Source of the DNA: Isoetes taiwanensis
Taxonomy: Eukaryota > Streptophyta > Lycopodiopsida > Isoetales > Isoetaceae
Length of the DNA: 64,000 bases
Assembly: GCA_021234155.1 (NCBI GenBank)
Contig: JAJEKV010000004.1
Span: 11,658,109 to 11,722,108, forward strand
Direction: 5' to 3'
Shown in pieces: positions 22,810 to 34,039 of the stretch (the stretch's first letter is position 1; each line of letters opens with the position of its first letter). Position numbers and translations under genes: made by a program. The notes under the pieces are model-generated. The model was not told where the DNA came from, ran no database searches, and was given only the letters and a program-made list of their open reading frames with translations.

Positions 22810-23401
22810 AGTTGGGAGTATGGATCGAGCAATGGGAGTGGCTATGAAGATACCCAATTGTCTCAAGCTGAACTGGAGTAAAGGCTGATCCAGCTCAAGC
22901 AGGCGGTTATACATGCTAAGGCCATTAAGAAAGTGCTGAAACGGGCTGAAGTGTGGAGGCTTACTTCACCTCTCTTTACCATAAGTGGCAGCAGAAAAGA
23001 GAGGCCAACGTGTTGCTGCTCCTTGATTTTACAAATTTCCAGACTTGTGGACACTCTCCTTACAATCCTTGGAAACTGGAGAGTTGATGATATTACAATA
23101 GAGGATTTACTGGATGAGGACTGAAGTGGGAAACAGACCCAAAGGAAACTTTGTGATGCAAAAACGCTATATTATCTTGGTTAAACAGTTTATTAGTATT
23201 GTTGTATTACTATGGTACATGGATCCCTTCTATAAGGACCAGGTAATACATTTTGGCATCATGTATCCTTTGCATCATGTGGATCATGAATTTTGGCCGA
23301 ATAGTATCATGCACCTATTTAGGTATGTCTGCAATGATATACCATCTGATGTATCTTTCTTAGCTGAAATATAAAAACAACCTTGCCCTCAAAAAAAAAA
23401 A

Positions 23402-25931
23402 CCTGGTCGAGTCTAGCCTATACTAGTCTCAACATCAATCAAGGTCAATCCCTTTAATTGTCTTAGCATCCTGATCTTGTTCAGGCCACAAACAATATCA
23501 GTACAAAAAATCTTAGGTCAGAAACATGTCTTTACTATCATTTCATTGTGTCTAGCCACAATCTATCTACCTTTACTGGTCATTGTTAAAGACGGGTTTA
23601 AATATTCATTCAAACCACTATTTATATCGAACATTGTTAATGTATCATCAAAACTATGAATACACACTTGTCTAGTGCCATACGGGTGCACCTAAGTTAA
23701 TCTAAGCTTATCTATATATTTCTTTTCCAGAAATCTTTCCTCCTTATCTTTTCTTTAAAGAATTAATTAATTTCCAACATATAGTGAAAACACAGCCAAA
23801 TTCATCAAGTTTAAACTATTGTAGTATTTATAAAACAGCATGTTATCATGTATTTATGACTGTGTTAACCAAGACATTTTAACTATTCAATGGAGCCTTT
23901 CAAACATTTTTTCTGTTTTATTACACTCTAATGCCTTTTTATTAGTTAGAATCCCAGACCTTTAAATAAATGTATCATGCCACTTATTACGACAATCAGT
24001 CAATGCTATAATGGTCACTATGTTCAAATAGTTTACATATATATTTTTCAAGCCATGCCATCAATTACTTAAAACTACCACATGGATTTTCAAAGGGAGA
24101 GACGTCACATAATATTTCCGGGAATCAGAACTATCATATACCATATATGTTCAAACTATTCAACTGTACTGCAGTAAAACACATTCTTTAATCCAAATAA
24201 TACCAATTTAACAAGGAACATTGCATGCAAATATGTCCTATAGATACTATTTCCGAAAAACTGCCCAGCCCATAAATATCCAAAGCAGGCAAAGGTTTTT
24301 AGGCTTGTGCTTTATGCATCTTCAAAAATACTGCAAAGAACAGTAATTGGAACCTTTTACCGTGATTTCTTAAAGTAAACAAGCTGCAAGTTTGGACCTA
24401 ACAGTGTCCCAATGATCACTCCTATTGTCTTCACGTTTTTAACCCTTGAGTTCAACATGCAGCTGCAACCAGGACAATAGAAAGCACAAAGGGAAGAGAT
24501 TACCCGTACCTGCAGCCAGTCAATACAATGTTAGCCAAGAAATGGGTGACATTGCAAGGGCCAAAAGGTACCTTGGGTAATCTCGGCTTATAGCCTGTTA
24601 CCCTTTGTACCTTTTGTCCAAGCACAGCTTAAATCCAACATAAATAGAGAAAGCAAAATAACAGGGAAGAAAAATAACAGTAATAAGAGAAGAGTTTTGA
24701 CTGTTGGATCTCTCAAACCTGTGAAGGAGGTTGTAGCCCGTTTTCAAAAAGAAAGGTTACATTCCTCACGTACATCATTCTTGTGAATTTTCATGAGTAT
24801 TGAGGCTGTAAAATGGTCACAGTAACTACTATATTACCTGTATTTCGTCTTGATCAGACACCAACTCCTCATCTGGCTGAGTTTCTGGAACGAATCCATC
24901 CTGTCCACCACTGGGACTGCAGTTATTACTTTTTGGCATTTTGGTGTTCCCATTCAACTGCTTGTTGCCTGCATGTGCTTCCCCCTTTCCCCTTTTCTGT
25001 GCCATAACAGATTCTGCTGCAAACAGGTGATGGCGCTCACTAATATCCCAACTGTTCAAGCAGTTTACACATTCTTCCTCAAAGAGTCTGTCCCGCTCAT
25101 CTTCAGACTCAGAGCTGTAAAATATTCCATCTGTATCATAATCCATGTTTCTATTTACACCAGCGTCTGACCCTGAAGCCAAAAGCCCGGGAAACAGGAA
25201 GAACTTAAGAGCTCTTACAGTACACCACTGTTGTAGCATGTGGAGGATTATTTGGTAAATCTGGCCGGCCCACTTCAAATCATCTGTTTACTCTATATTT
25301 GTCTAGTTAAAAGTCACTGCTACACAATCCCATGCAAACGGCACTTACTTGGTATAGCCGGATCCATTTGAGAGGCCCATCCAAATGTGGCAGTTATCTG
25401 TAGAATCCGGAAGAAGGACAAGCGCCGGTATGATTGGGAAAGTCCAGATTCGTGCCAGCCGAATACCCTTCTGAGTGTTAGGTAGGAAAATCTGATATGT
25501 GTAAATGACGCTGGAACATATCTTCTCCAAACTAGGTTTGTACAATCCCTAGTTTAACCCAAGCATTAACCATAAAGACCCCTGATTTTTCTTATCACTT
25601 TAACCATTACGCTAGTTCAAGCTTCCTACTATATGCCCCTTTTTTTTAAAAAAAACCTCCCAAATGAAGCACCTACCACTGTAGGAATGTCCTTAGTCTG
25701 CTCCTATAGGCCACAACTAGCTAAATGTGAGATACGCCCTATAACTCCGGAGCTAATTTTCCATAGAGCATGTTTTAAGAAAACTAGTGTTTTAAATTAG
25801 ACCCATGAATCACCTTTTTTTTAATTAATAGGCTAGCCTATAACAAAGCACAACTCAATAATGTAAACGTCAATTTTAATTAAAGGTTTAGCAGATCTGC
25901 CATGTTATAGACAAATAGACGTGTACCTATA
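23402..25931 (-). repeat. Terminal direct repeat, 3' copy (element orientation)
   Basis: Starts CCTGGTCGAGTCTAGCC after an A-run and ends GACGTGTACCTATA. The first 860 bp match the other copy base for base as far as I compared; the last 400 bp differ at only a few sites. It holds an intact exon-like frame at 24829-25278 (minus). Confidence 0.92.
24829..25278 (-). CDS. Exon-like frame within the terminal repeat
   Basis: This frame encodes up to 149 residues: a Ser/Asp/Glu-rich stretch (YSSESEDERDRLFEEECVNC), then a polar tail ending PDEELVSDQDEIQ. Codon Q is followed by GTAATA, a good splice donor (exon end at 24838, phase 0). The main ORF of the core begins after a phase-0 acceptor TTGTGACAG at 30051. 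The equivalent exon in the 5' repeat (about 31885-32290) would thus splice onto it. In that 5' copy the frame is broken by small indels at CAG/CTG sites, the donor included. No known domain. Confidence 0.45.
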   Translation of the reverse strand: MKWAGQIYQIILHMLQQWCTVRALKFFLFPGLLASGSDAGVNRNMDYDTDGIFYSSESEDERDRLFEEECVNCLNSWDISERHHLFAAESVMAQKRGKGEAHAGNKQLNGNTKMPKSNNCSPSGGQDGFVPETQPDEELVSDQDEIQVI

Positions 25932-26093
25932 TAAAAAAGCCTGCCACCTACCGTAGGTGAGGGTTAGATCTCTAAATTACTTGAACTGTAAACTTAGGGG
26001 AGGGTTGACCCCTACGTTTACAGCAGAGGTCAACCCGTCCCTATTGTTCATGAATAACCCAAATGTAATCTGTAAGTAGCGAGATTTACCTTG

Positions 26094-28160
26094 TTACAAG
26101 TTCTTGTGGATCTCTTGTATCAGCACCTCTGTGTCATACTTTAGCCCCGGGAATTCATTGTTTCGTATGTACTGGATGACCTTCCTCTTAATACCGTTGT
26201 AGTCAAACCCGTTGTTAATGAAATTCTGCATTAGTAGTATGATATCCATTGCTGCTGTCATGGGGCTTGAATTCACATACATGTATGGGAGGATCTGGGA
26301 AACAATCACGTTTCTAGCTTGGTGATACGGCCTACAGCTAACAGCATGCACGAACTTAATAGCCTTGAAGGGAAGTATGTCCCTCTTGTCATATCTCATG
26401 GTATGGTAGATTCCCCTCGTTTTGTTGAAGACTTCAATCACCAGGTTTAGAAAATTGGCCTTGTATCCGTATGATATCTCGCCATTTTGTCCAGTTTTCC
26501 TATGTGTCTCTTCCTTGATCCCTATCTTGCTTAGATCATAGATTTGGAGGTTTTCTTTATTGTCATGCACTAGCTCGCCCAAGAACTGCCTGATAATGGG
26601 GCAGTTAATGGCAAGGAGATCATCCATATAACGGAATGTATATCTGAACTGCACAATCTCTTGGTATCTGCCTTGGTTGGCCAGCCTTTTGATAAAGGAC
26701 ATCTCGTGCCAGGCCAGATATAGATTGCACTAACAGGGGCTGCAAGAGAACCCCATTGGTATCCCACAAATTTGTTTCCAGATTTTATCTTCTGAGCCTA
26801 TGTAACAATTTGTCAGCAACCAGATATTTATCTTAATGAACTTGCTGGCACCCAAAAAAATCCAGCACTTTCCTTGTGGTGTATATTTAAACCACTTGGC
26901 TTCATATGACCCATCTACTGTTTTCTTAACCCAGAGTTCATGTCTTTTGTTTCTCTCCTTCATGTATTTCCATGTAGTGTTAATGATCAATTCAATAATA
27001 TGGCAAATACCCGATTCACCCTGCAGCGGTATGTTCTCATAACAACGTGTTATGTCTGCTACAAAAACTTCACTGATGTGACTGGGCAGATTCAAAACTA
27101 CATCATATATGGATTCTACCATCCAGTTAGTATTGATTTTCCCTGGAAAAAGGGTACAGATCTTATCACAAAGAGCTCGTGTTACATTTGGCCATAAGCT
27201 AATGATGTTGTTAAGCCCTGCCGTGATGAATTTGGAAATTTCAGTGAAAATGGTACCATGAGCGTTGGTGATCCATCTGTAGTCATGCTTGTGTGCTTTG
27301 TAAATGCCAAGCAGGTAGGAAAGACTGTCTGATTCAATAGTGATGTTTCCTATGAGGATTTGGATATCAGACCGTATTTTAACTTTGATCTCTTCAACTG
27401 AACCAACAATCCTAAGAAAGTCTGTGCTTTCAAGCCTCTTCAAGGCCATTGATCTGATATGAGAAGGGCATATGAATGATGGGTTATTGGTGGCCTTATC
27501 AATTCCAGCAATGTAGAAGTTCTTGCATAGCCATGTGAGATTATTGGTAACTAATGGGTCATTAAGAGGGAAACTCCTAGTTGTATCAGATTTATAGGCC
27601 TCTATAATTTTTTCAGAGGTAATATTCCATATCTCCAACTTAATCCTTTCTTTGTCAATATCAGCAATACTTGCAAATTTGAATCTATGTGCTTCAAAAA
27701 TAGCGTCTGCAGTGCAGCATAGGTCTTCTTTGAGCTCTTTTAAATCTAGACATCGGTCAGGGATATGGTTCAGCCCTTTTGTAAAAAGGTTCCTTAGAGT
27801 CTTGTTGTGGATAATTCGGATATCTGTAGTTCTGATATGTCCAATTCTAGGGTCAATGAACTTGGCTAGTGTAGGATTTGAGCATGGGCAGGCAACCTGC
27901 TTATTACTAGCAAATGTAAGGAATGGTTGGTAGCATATATCCCTAAGGTTTTCGGTATATCTCCACCCAAACATTGTATCTTCCATGATTTCCAGCCCGA
28001 TTTCTCCCAGAATGTCAATGAAAACATTGGAGAAAATCTTAGGAACGCATACCTTGTCTAATAACTTAGACAGGAAAGTACAATGTACTATCTTCTTTTT
28101 GTTCTTCTTTATCCCACTGATAAGATGCCTTCTTCCCAGGCAGTCCTTGTCGATGCTTCT
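26094..28160 (-). pseudogene. Penelope-like reverse transcriptase, one nonsense codon
   Basis: The exon opens after a splice-acceptor-like TATATGTATAACAG at 28161 and stays in one frame for 688 codons. Early parts are helical and unrecognised. From about residue 290 the RT core shows SYLLGIYKAHKHDYRWITNA, then HISEVFVADITRCYENIPLQ (motif A, catalytic Asp), IWKQICGIPMGFSCSP (motif B), and after one TAG at about 26731 CNLYLAWHEMSFIKRL and FRYTFRYMDDLLAINCP (motif C, YMDD). The C-terminal part includes RYDKRDILPFKAIKF and ends IQEIHKNL. The same GIPMG, FRYxDDxLxxN and YDKRD order is known to me from animal RT proteins near Penelope. TAG is one base from TGG (Trp). Apart from that codon it looks intact. 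RNase H, integrase and GIY-YIG were not seen. Confidence 0.7.
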
Positions 28161-28514
28161 CTGTTATACATATAAACCACGTTAATCCACTAACACCTAA
28201 ACTCTCATTACACCATGTAGTACATGGTGAATAGGGTTGTGTAAGCCAAGTGGCAGTACTTTGTGTAAACACACAAAGTTGAGGATTTGAGATATATTTA
28301 TCTCGAATCTCATATTTAGAGTAAGTATTTACTCAGCCTATGAGGCATTTCAGATGGCATCCACTGCCTAGCGGCATTCATACGCTGCAATATCAATGAT
28401 AAAAACAGTATACTATCATACACATAGCTAATGCATAACAAATGAACACGAAGACTACATGTTAATGCTAATGTATTATATGATTGTATTTAAATCCGTA
28501 TATGTAACCATACC

Positions 28515-30050
28515 TTATTTCTGAAAGTTGATTTTGGTACCCAGGATCTCTCCCTTATGATCACCAATATCAGGTACACGCTTAGTAGTAGATTGTTCCA
28601 TGTCATAGGGACTGGCAATGCCTTCCACAGATGCTGCATCCGAGCTGGTAGCAATCTTGGCCTGTGGTGCCGAAGTGATACGTGGTACACTTGTCATGCT
28701 TTGTAGACTACTAGATATGCTGGTTCTAGCTTTCCTTGGGAACCTTCTGCTGCTGGTACTGGGGGTGGCTTCAATGGATTTCAGAAATTCAATGCCCTTA
28801 ACAGTCTTTTCACAAATGTCGTTCATTTTGCACTTGGGTCTAGACACCCTGAAATCTGCCCATGGATCTGCAGCCAATTGGAACGTCATTTCAAATAACA
28901 CCCTCCTGACCTCCAGGTAGGAAAAATAAGCCATGATGCTAGTTTTCATTTTGGTCATAAGGAAATTTCTGAATGTAACGAAGCGTGCAGCTGTGGACAT
29001 GTCAGGGTACAGAATATCCAGCTGATTAAACATATACCAGACGCCATGGTCAAGCCAGGTCATATTGTCACCGCATTCCTTATTTCTACCCTTGATGGGT
29101 TCACAGACACACTTGAAATAGGGACACATTGTCCTCCACATTTTCTTGAGGTAGAAATCATTTCTATACTCGGTCGGATAAGCCATGTGGCCCTTTTGGC
29201 TGACGTAAACAAACTCGCTCTTATTGCATTTTTTGTCAAAGAATCTAGTGTCTATGCTGAGTTTGATCTGCTCTTTCTTGACTAACTTCTCCATTTTTTC
29301 TGCAGCACTTTTAGCAGCCGCCAGTTGTGCGGGGGTAATGCCACCAAGTATTTTCCATGCTTCACTACTGATAGGTGCCAGGGCGCCATAGTTTTTGGTC
29401 CTCCACAGGCCCTGATTGCACATGAATGCGTCTGACTCAACCAACCTTTCAGGTATGTATGGGAACCTGTGTGTATTGTGCAGGGTAAGGCAGAAATCAT
29501 GATTGGTATTGCCATTCCCAGAATTTCCATTTCCAGTATTAAGTTGCACCTTATCTTTTTCAGACAGTAACATATCTCCAAACGGATCTTCCTCATCCAT
29601 TTCAGTGGTGTTATTTTGCTTGTTATTCTGTGCCTGTGCATCCCCCAAAGGATATGATGGTTTTATCTTGTTAATGCTTTCTAAAGCTGCCAGCCCGATG
29701 AAAAACTGTTTCTTGGCCTCATCTTCCTCACACGTCCAATTGTAGATCTTGTGTGGTAGAGAGTCATACAATTCATTGATGTGATCACACAGCAAGCCAC
29801 CAGTCAGCTTGTTGATAATTGGTATTTGCATAAGCCATTCACTGAATCCTAAATGGGCTACTGCTGAATATTCCTCTTCAGTCCTTAAAGCTTCTTTCTT
29901 CAAAATCAATTTGTGTACCATGGGATCTTTGAGGCAGCATAACATGGTTTGCACTGCATTACTGGGGCATTCAATGTTGCTACTGGCATAACCAAGAACT
30001 TCCAATTCCTTGTTCCAAACAGGTGCAACCACTGTATTGTCATATTCATC
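28515..30050 (-). CDS. Unknown 511-residue protein of the Penelope-like element
   Basis: An uninterrupted frame begins right after the acceptor-like TTGTGACAG with DEYDNTVVAPVWNKELEV and ends GTKINFQK. Features: Asn/Gly-rich linker around residues 165-180, an alanine-rich helix (ITPAQLAAAKSAAEKMEKLV) near 240, a Cys-containing middle (MCPYFKCVCEPIKGRNKECG), and a Ser/Thr/Arg-rich tail (STSSRRFPRKARTSISSS). There is no ATG near its 5' end, which supports an upstream exon in the terminal repeat. It precedes the RT as gag-like ORF1 proteins do, but I see no CCHC knuckle or other gag signature. Intact length suggests recent activity. Function unknown. Confidence 0.6.
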   Translation of the reverse strand, partial: DEYDNTVVAPVWNKELEVLGYASSNIECPSNAVQTMLCCLKDPMVHKLILKKEALRTEEEYSAVAHLGFSEWLMQIPIINKLTGGLLCDHINELYDSLPHKIYNWTCEEDEAKKQFFIGLAALESINKIKPSYPLGDAQAQNNKQNNTTEMDEEDPFGDMLLSEKDKVQLNTGNGNSGNGNTNHDFCLTLHNTHRFPYIPERLVESDAFMCNQGLWRTKNYGALAPISSEAWKILGGITPAQLAAAKSAAEKMEKLVKKEQIKLSIDTRFFDKKCNKSEFVYVSQKGHMAYPTEYRNDFYLKKMWRTMCPYFKCVCEPIKGRNKECGDNMTWLDHGVWYMFNQLDILYPDMSTAARFVTFRNFLMTKMKTSIMAYFSYLEVRRVLFEMTFQLAADPWADFRVSRPKCKMNDICEKTVKGIEFLKSIEATPSTSSRRFPRKARTSISSSLQSMTSVPRITSAPQAKIATSSDAASVEGIASPYDMEQSTTKRVPDIGDHKGEILGTKINFQK

Positions 30051-30148
30051 CTGTCACAATAGTAAGTTATCTGTCAGTTTAGCCAAGAAACACCCTTAAG
30101 ATGTACAGAAAAACCACCATGCCAAAAGAATGACCCATAGACATAGAT

Positions 30149-30438
30149 TACACTGGTTAAACCAATGAAATGAACTGTCTATAATAATATAATAGACTAC
30201 ACTAACTCAAACTGTGTCTAGCTAGCATAATCATCAATTTAGGTCAATCCCCTCATTGTCTTATCATTCTGACACTAGAAGTGGTAGGGCTAGGTCAGTG
30301 CTATGTTCTAAGGGTCTTGCATCTGTAATTCCAGAAGTATCAGCCAAAGGGCTTCCCAAAGCATCATTTCAGCCTTAGATACAAGATTGACCATAAGACA
30401 TTAAGCAATACTGGTTAAACCAATAAGATGAAATGTCT
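30149..30438 (-). repeat. Older diverged copy of the terminal-repeat border
   Basis: CACTGGTTAAACCAATGAAA at about 30148 resembles TACTGGTTAAACCAATAAGA at about 30409, just before the 5' repeat. Downstream of each, GTCTAG, CATCAAT and AGGTCAATCCC follow in order. So the repeat border lies within an older tandem duplication. Confidence 0.5.
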
Positions 30439-30446
30439 AAAAAAAA

Positions 30447-32974
30447 CCTGGTCGAGTCTAGCCTATACTAGTCTCAACATCAATCAAGGTCAATCCCTTT
30501 AATTGTCTTAGCATCCTGATCTTGTTCAGGCCACAAACAATATCAGTACAAAAAATCTTAGGTCAGAAACATGTCTTTACTATCATTTCATTGTGTCTAG
30601 CCACAATCTATCTACCTTTACTGGTCATTGTTAAAGACGGGTTTAAATATTCATTCAAACCACTATTTATATCGAACATTGTTAATGTATCATCAAAACT
30701 ATGAATACACACTTGTCTAGTGCCATACGGGTGCACCTAAGTTAATCTAAGCTTATCTATATATTTCTTTTCCAGAAATCTTTCCTCCTTATCTTTTCTT
30801 TAAAGAATTAATTAATTTCCAACATATAGTGAAAACACAGCCAAATTCATCAAGTTTAAACTATTGTAGTATTTATAAAACAGCATGTTATCATGTATTT
30901 ATGACTGTGTTAACCAAGACATTTTAACTATTCAATGGAGCCTTTCAAACATTTTTTCTGTTTTATTACACTCTAATGCCTTTTTATTAGTTAGAATCCC
31001 AGACCTTTAAATAAATGTATCATGCCACTTATTACGACAATCAGTCAATGCTATAATGGTCACTATGTTCAAATAGTTTACATATATATTTTTCAAGCCA
31101 TGCCATCAATTACTTAAAACTACCACATGGATTTTCAAAGGGAGAGACGTCACATAATATTTCCGGGAATCAGAACTATCATATACCATATATGTTCAAA
31201 CTATTCAACTGTACTGCAGTAAAACACATTCTTTAATCCAAATAATACCAATTTAACAAGGAACATTGCATGCAAATATGTCCTATAGATACTATTTCCG
31301 AAAAACTGCCCACCCATAAATATCCAAAGCGTGCAAAGGTTTTAGGCTTGTGCTTTATGCATCTTCAAAAATACCGCAAAGAACATGAATTGGAACCTTT
31401 TACCGTGATTTCTTAAAGTAAACAAGCTGCAAGTTTGGACCTAAAGATGTCCCAATGATCACTCCTATTGTCTTCACGTTTTTAACCCTTGAGTTCAACA
31501 TGCAAACCGCAACCGGGACAATAGAAAGCACAAAGGGAAGAGATTACCCGTGCACTGCAGCCGATCAATACAATGTTAGCCAAGAAATGGGTGACATTGC
31601 AAGGGCCAAAAGGTACCTTGGGTAATCTCGGCTTATAGCCCTGTTACCCTTTGTACCTTTTGTCCAAGCAACAAACTTAAATCCAACATAAATAGAGAAA
31701 GCAAAATAACGAGGGAAGAAAAATAACAAGTAATAAGAGAAGAGTTTTGATTGTTGGATCTCTCAAACCGTGAAGGAGGTTGTAGCCCGTTTTCAAAAAG
31801 AAAGGTTACATTCCTCACGCATACATCATTCTTGTGAATTTTCATGAGTATTGAGGCTGTAAAATGGTCACAGTAACTACTATATTACGTATTTCGTCTT
31901 GATCGGACACCAACTCCTCATCCGGGCCGAAGTTTTTCGAACGAATCCATCCTGTCCACCACTGGGACCGCGGTTATTACTTTTTTGGCATTTTGGTGTT
32001 CCCATTCAACCGCTTGTTGCCCGCATGTGCTTCCCCTTTCCCCTTTTTACATGCCATAGCATTTCGCCGCAAAACGGTGATGGCTCACTAATATCCCAAC
32101 TGTTCAAGCGGTTTACACATTCTTCCTCAAAGAGTCTGTCCCCGGCTCATCTTCGGACTCGAGCTGTAAAATATTCCATCTCGTATCATAATCCATGTTT
32201 CTATTTACACCGTCGACCACGAAGCCAAAAAGCCCGGGAAACGGGGAAGAACTTAAGAGCTCTTACAAGACACCCATTGTTGTAGCATGTGGAGGATTAT
32301 TTGGTAAATCTGGCGGCCCACTTCAAATCATCTGTTTTACTCTATATTTGTCTAGTTAAAAGTCATGCTACACAATCCCATGCAAAGCGGCACTTACTTG
32401 GTATAGCGGATCCATTTGAGAGGCCCATCCAAATGTGGCGGAGTTATCGTAGAATCCAAGAAGGACAAGCCCGGTATGATTGGGAAAGTCCAGATTAAAT
32501 TGCCGGTAGAATACCCTTCCGAGTGTTAGGTAGGAAAATCTGATATGTGTAAATGTGCTGGAACATATCTTCTCCAAACTAGGTTTGTACAATCCCTAGT
32601 TTAACCCAAGCATTAACCATAAAGACCCCTGATTTTTCTTATCACTTTAACCATTACGCTAGTTCAAGCTTCCTACTATATGCCCCTTTTTTTTTAAAAA
32701 AACCTCCCAAATGAAGCACCTACCACTGTAGGAATGTCCTTAGTCTGCTCCTATAGGCCACAACTAGCTAAATGTGAGATACGCCCCATAACTCCGGAGC
32801 TAATTTTCCATAGAGCATGTTTTAAGAAAACTAGTGTTTTAAATTAGACCCATGAATCACCTTTTTTTTAATTAATAGGCTAGCCTATAACAAAGCACAA
32901 CTCAATAATGTAAACGTCAATTTTAATTAAAGGTTTAGCAGATCTGCCATGTTATAGACAAATAGACGTGTACC

Positions 32975-32978
<4 letters not shown>
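30447..32978 (-). repeat. Terminal direct repeat, 5' copy, with CAG/CTG-site differences
   Basis: Same limits as 23402-25931 (starts CCTGGTCGAG, ends GTGTACCTATA). Between about 31306 and 32560 it differs from the other copy by many small substitutions and indels, almost all at CAG or CTG. Examples are AGCAGG to AGCGTG, ATACTGCA to ATACCGCA, and TTACCTGTATT to TTACGTATT. Outside that interval the copies are nearly identical. Confidence 0.9.
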
Positions 32979-33005
<27 letters not shown>

Positions 33006-33279
33006 CAGGAAGGTTGCATCACGTTGGCTATTAAGGTTGCTGCTCCATGTGTATAGGAGTCAAAGTTTTGAGTATAGGAACCTCTTCCACACTTTTGGTA
33101 CACATGACGGTTTTCACTTCCTTGAGAAGATAACAATAAAGCCAAAGCAAGACAAACAAGTAAAGTCAAAACAACATAAACCAGGTAAAATTTATAGTCT
33201 TGCATTTTTGTAAATCATTTTTATATTATTGTATTGCCTTAGCTAATTCATGTTTCATTCCTTTCATGATTATCCATCT

Positions 33280-33593
33280 GATACCGCTACATCAGTTACT
33301 CGCATCACCTATGGTAGCGCGACTGGGAGCTTACATCCTGCAGATTTCGGCCGTTAGACTTGCTCTTCTGGGGCATGGTATTTGAGAGCCTACTGTTAGG
33401 GTTTTTCCTCCCAAGTGGGGGTTTTTTCATCCCGGTAGTAGGGTTCTACTGTACAGTTACATTGTTTGTTTTTGGTGTTGGGGTTTTTGGCTTTTTTGCC
33501 TGTTCTGTGCCGTCTCATAGGCCTCTGGCCTCCGTGGACGTTAAAATAAACTTCCTTCCTTCCTTCCTTCCTTCCTTCCTTCCTTCCTTCCTT
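33280..33593 (+). mobile_element. LINE 3' tail with (CTTC)n
   Basis: Copy B reads CATCTGAT|TCCATGCAC without this segment. The insert ends GTGCCGTCTCATAGGC, CTCCGTGGACGTTAAAATAA and then a (CTTC)n run at about 33551-33593. The final motif recurs at 48814-48964 with another microsatellite tail. No clear TSD; the T/CC at the joint could be microhomology with the tail. Confidence 0.8.
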
Positions 33594-34039
33594 CCATGCA
33601 CTAATTTGACAAATCTACATACTTAGATTAGAAAGAAATCTTTGTAGTCCAGAGAACCAAGTTTGATTATTCCCATCTGATACATTAGATTTTTTGTTGT
33701 TTAGCAGCCACATAACATTATTGCAATATCTAGCATTATAACAGGGGGTTTTTCTTTCTGTTTTTGTACTGTTTTCTCTAAGGTTTTCATATGATTTGGT
33801 GGCCGTATTCATTCAGGTGTACTAAATAGTATTTCTAGAGTGCACCCTTTTGTTAGCCGTTGATTTTAGAAAAGGGGCAAATCCTGTGGTGGAGGCTTCT
33901 TTTGTGGTTTGTGGTTTTTTTTTAGGGTTAGGGTTGTGGGTTTTTTTTTAGGGTTGCGGCCACACGCCTCAATTGCTTGAAGCCTTCTTTCCTTCCCTCA
34001 GCAAAACCGGCAGTACAGCAGTGAGGTTTCGGTGTCATA

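Larger units (their letters stand above)
23402..32978 (-). mobile_element. 9.6-kb Penelope-like element with 2.5-kb terminal direct repeats
   Basis: Two near-identical direct repeats, 23402-25931 and 30447-32978, flank a 4.5-kb core. On the minus strand the core carries an unknown 511-residue frame and a reverse transcriptase with GIPMG and YMDD motifs. The element sits inside the poly-A tail of a LINE. The terminal repeats do not start TG or end CA, no tRNA primer-binding site follows the 5' repeat, and no integrase, protease or RNase H was seen, so it is not a normal LTR retrotransposon. Penelope-like elements often carry such pseudo-LTRs, and the RT motif order fits them best. A C-terminal GIY-YIG endonuclease is not visible, so it would be an endonuclease-lacking type. 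Boundaries are clear; the class is inferred. Confidence 0.7.
17700..33003 (+). mobile_element. LINE insertion with TSD AACAGGAA, later invaded
   Basis: AACAGGAA stands at 17692-17699 and 33004-33011; copy B has it once (57467-57474), proving a single insertion event. The LINE body runs 17700-23390, then an A-run starts (23391-23401). A 9.6-kb Penelope-like element interrupts this tail, and the A-run continues to 33003 before the second TSD copy. The LINE is near full length: ORF1 region, endonuclease, RT, zf-RVT and 3' UTR. It is broken by stops, shifts and a 400-bp nested insertion at 19837-20236. Confidence 0.9.

Noticed and set aside
23477-30704. Identical 60-codon frames at 23477-23659 and 30522-30704
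   Set aside because: Same position in the two terminal repeats; identity comes from the repeat and the frame is on the strand opposite the element's genes.
23402-32978. Reading the direct repeats as LTRs of a Copia or Gypsy element
   Set aside because: No TG..CA ends, primer-binding site, protease, integrase or RNase H; RT motifs are of another type.
33915-33955. TTTAGGGTTAGGG telomere-like sequence (also TTTAGGG at 41162-41195)
   Set aside because: Only one or two imperfect units in T-rich leader-like DNA; not an interstitial telomere array.
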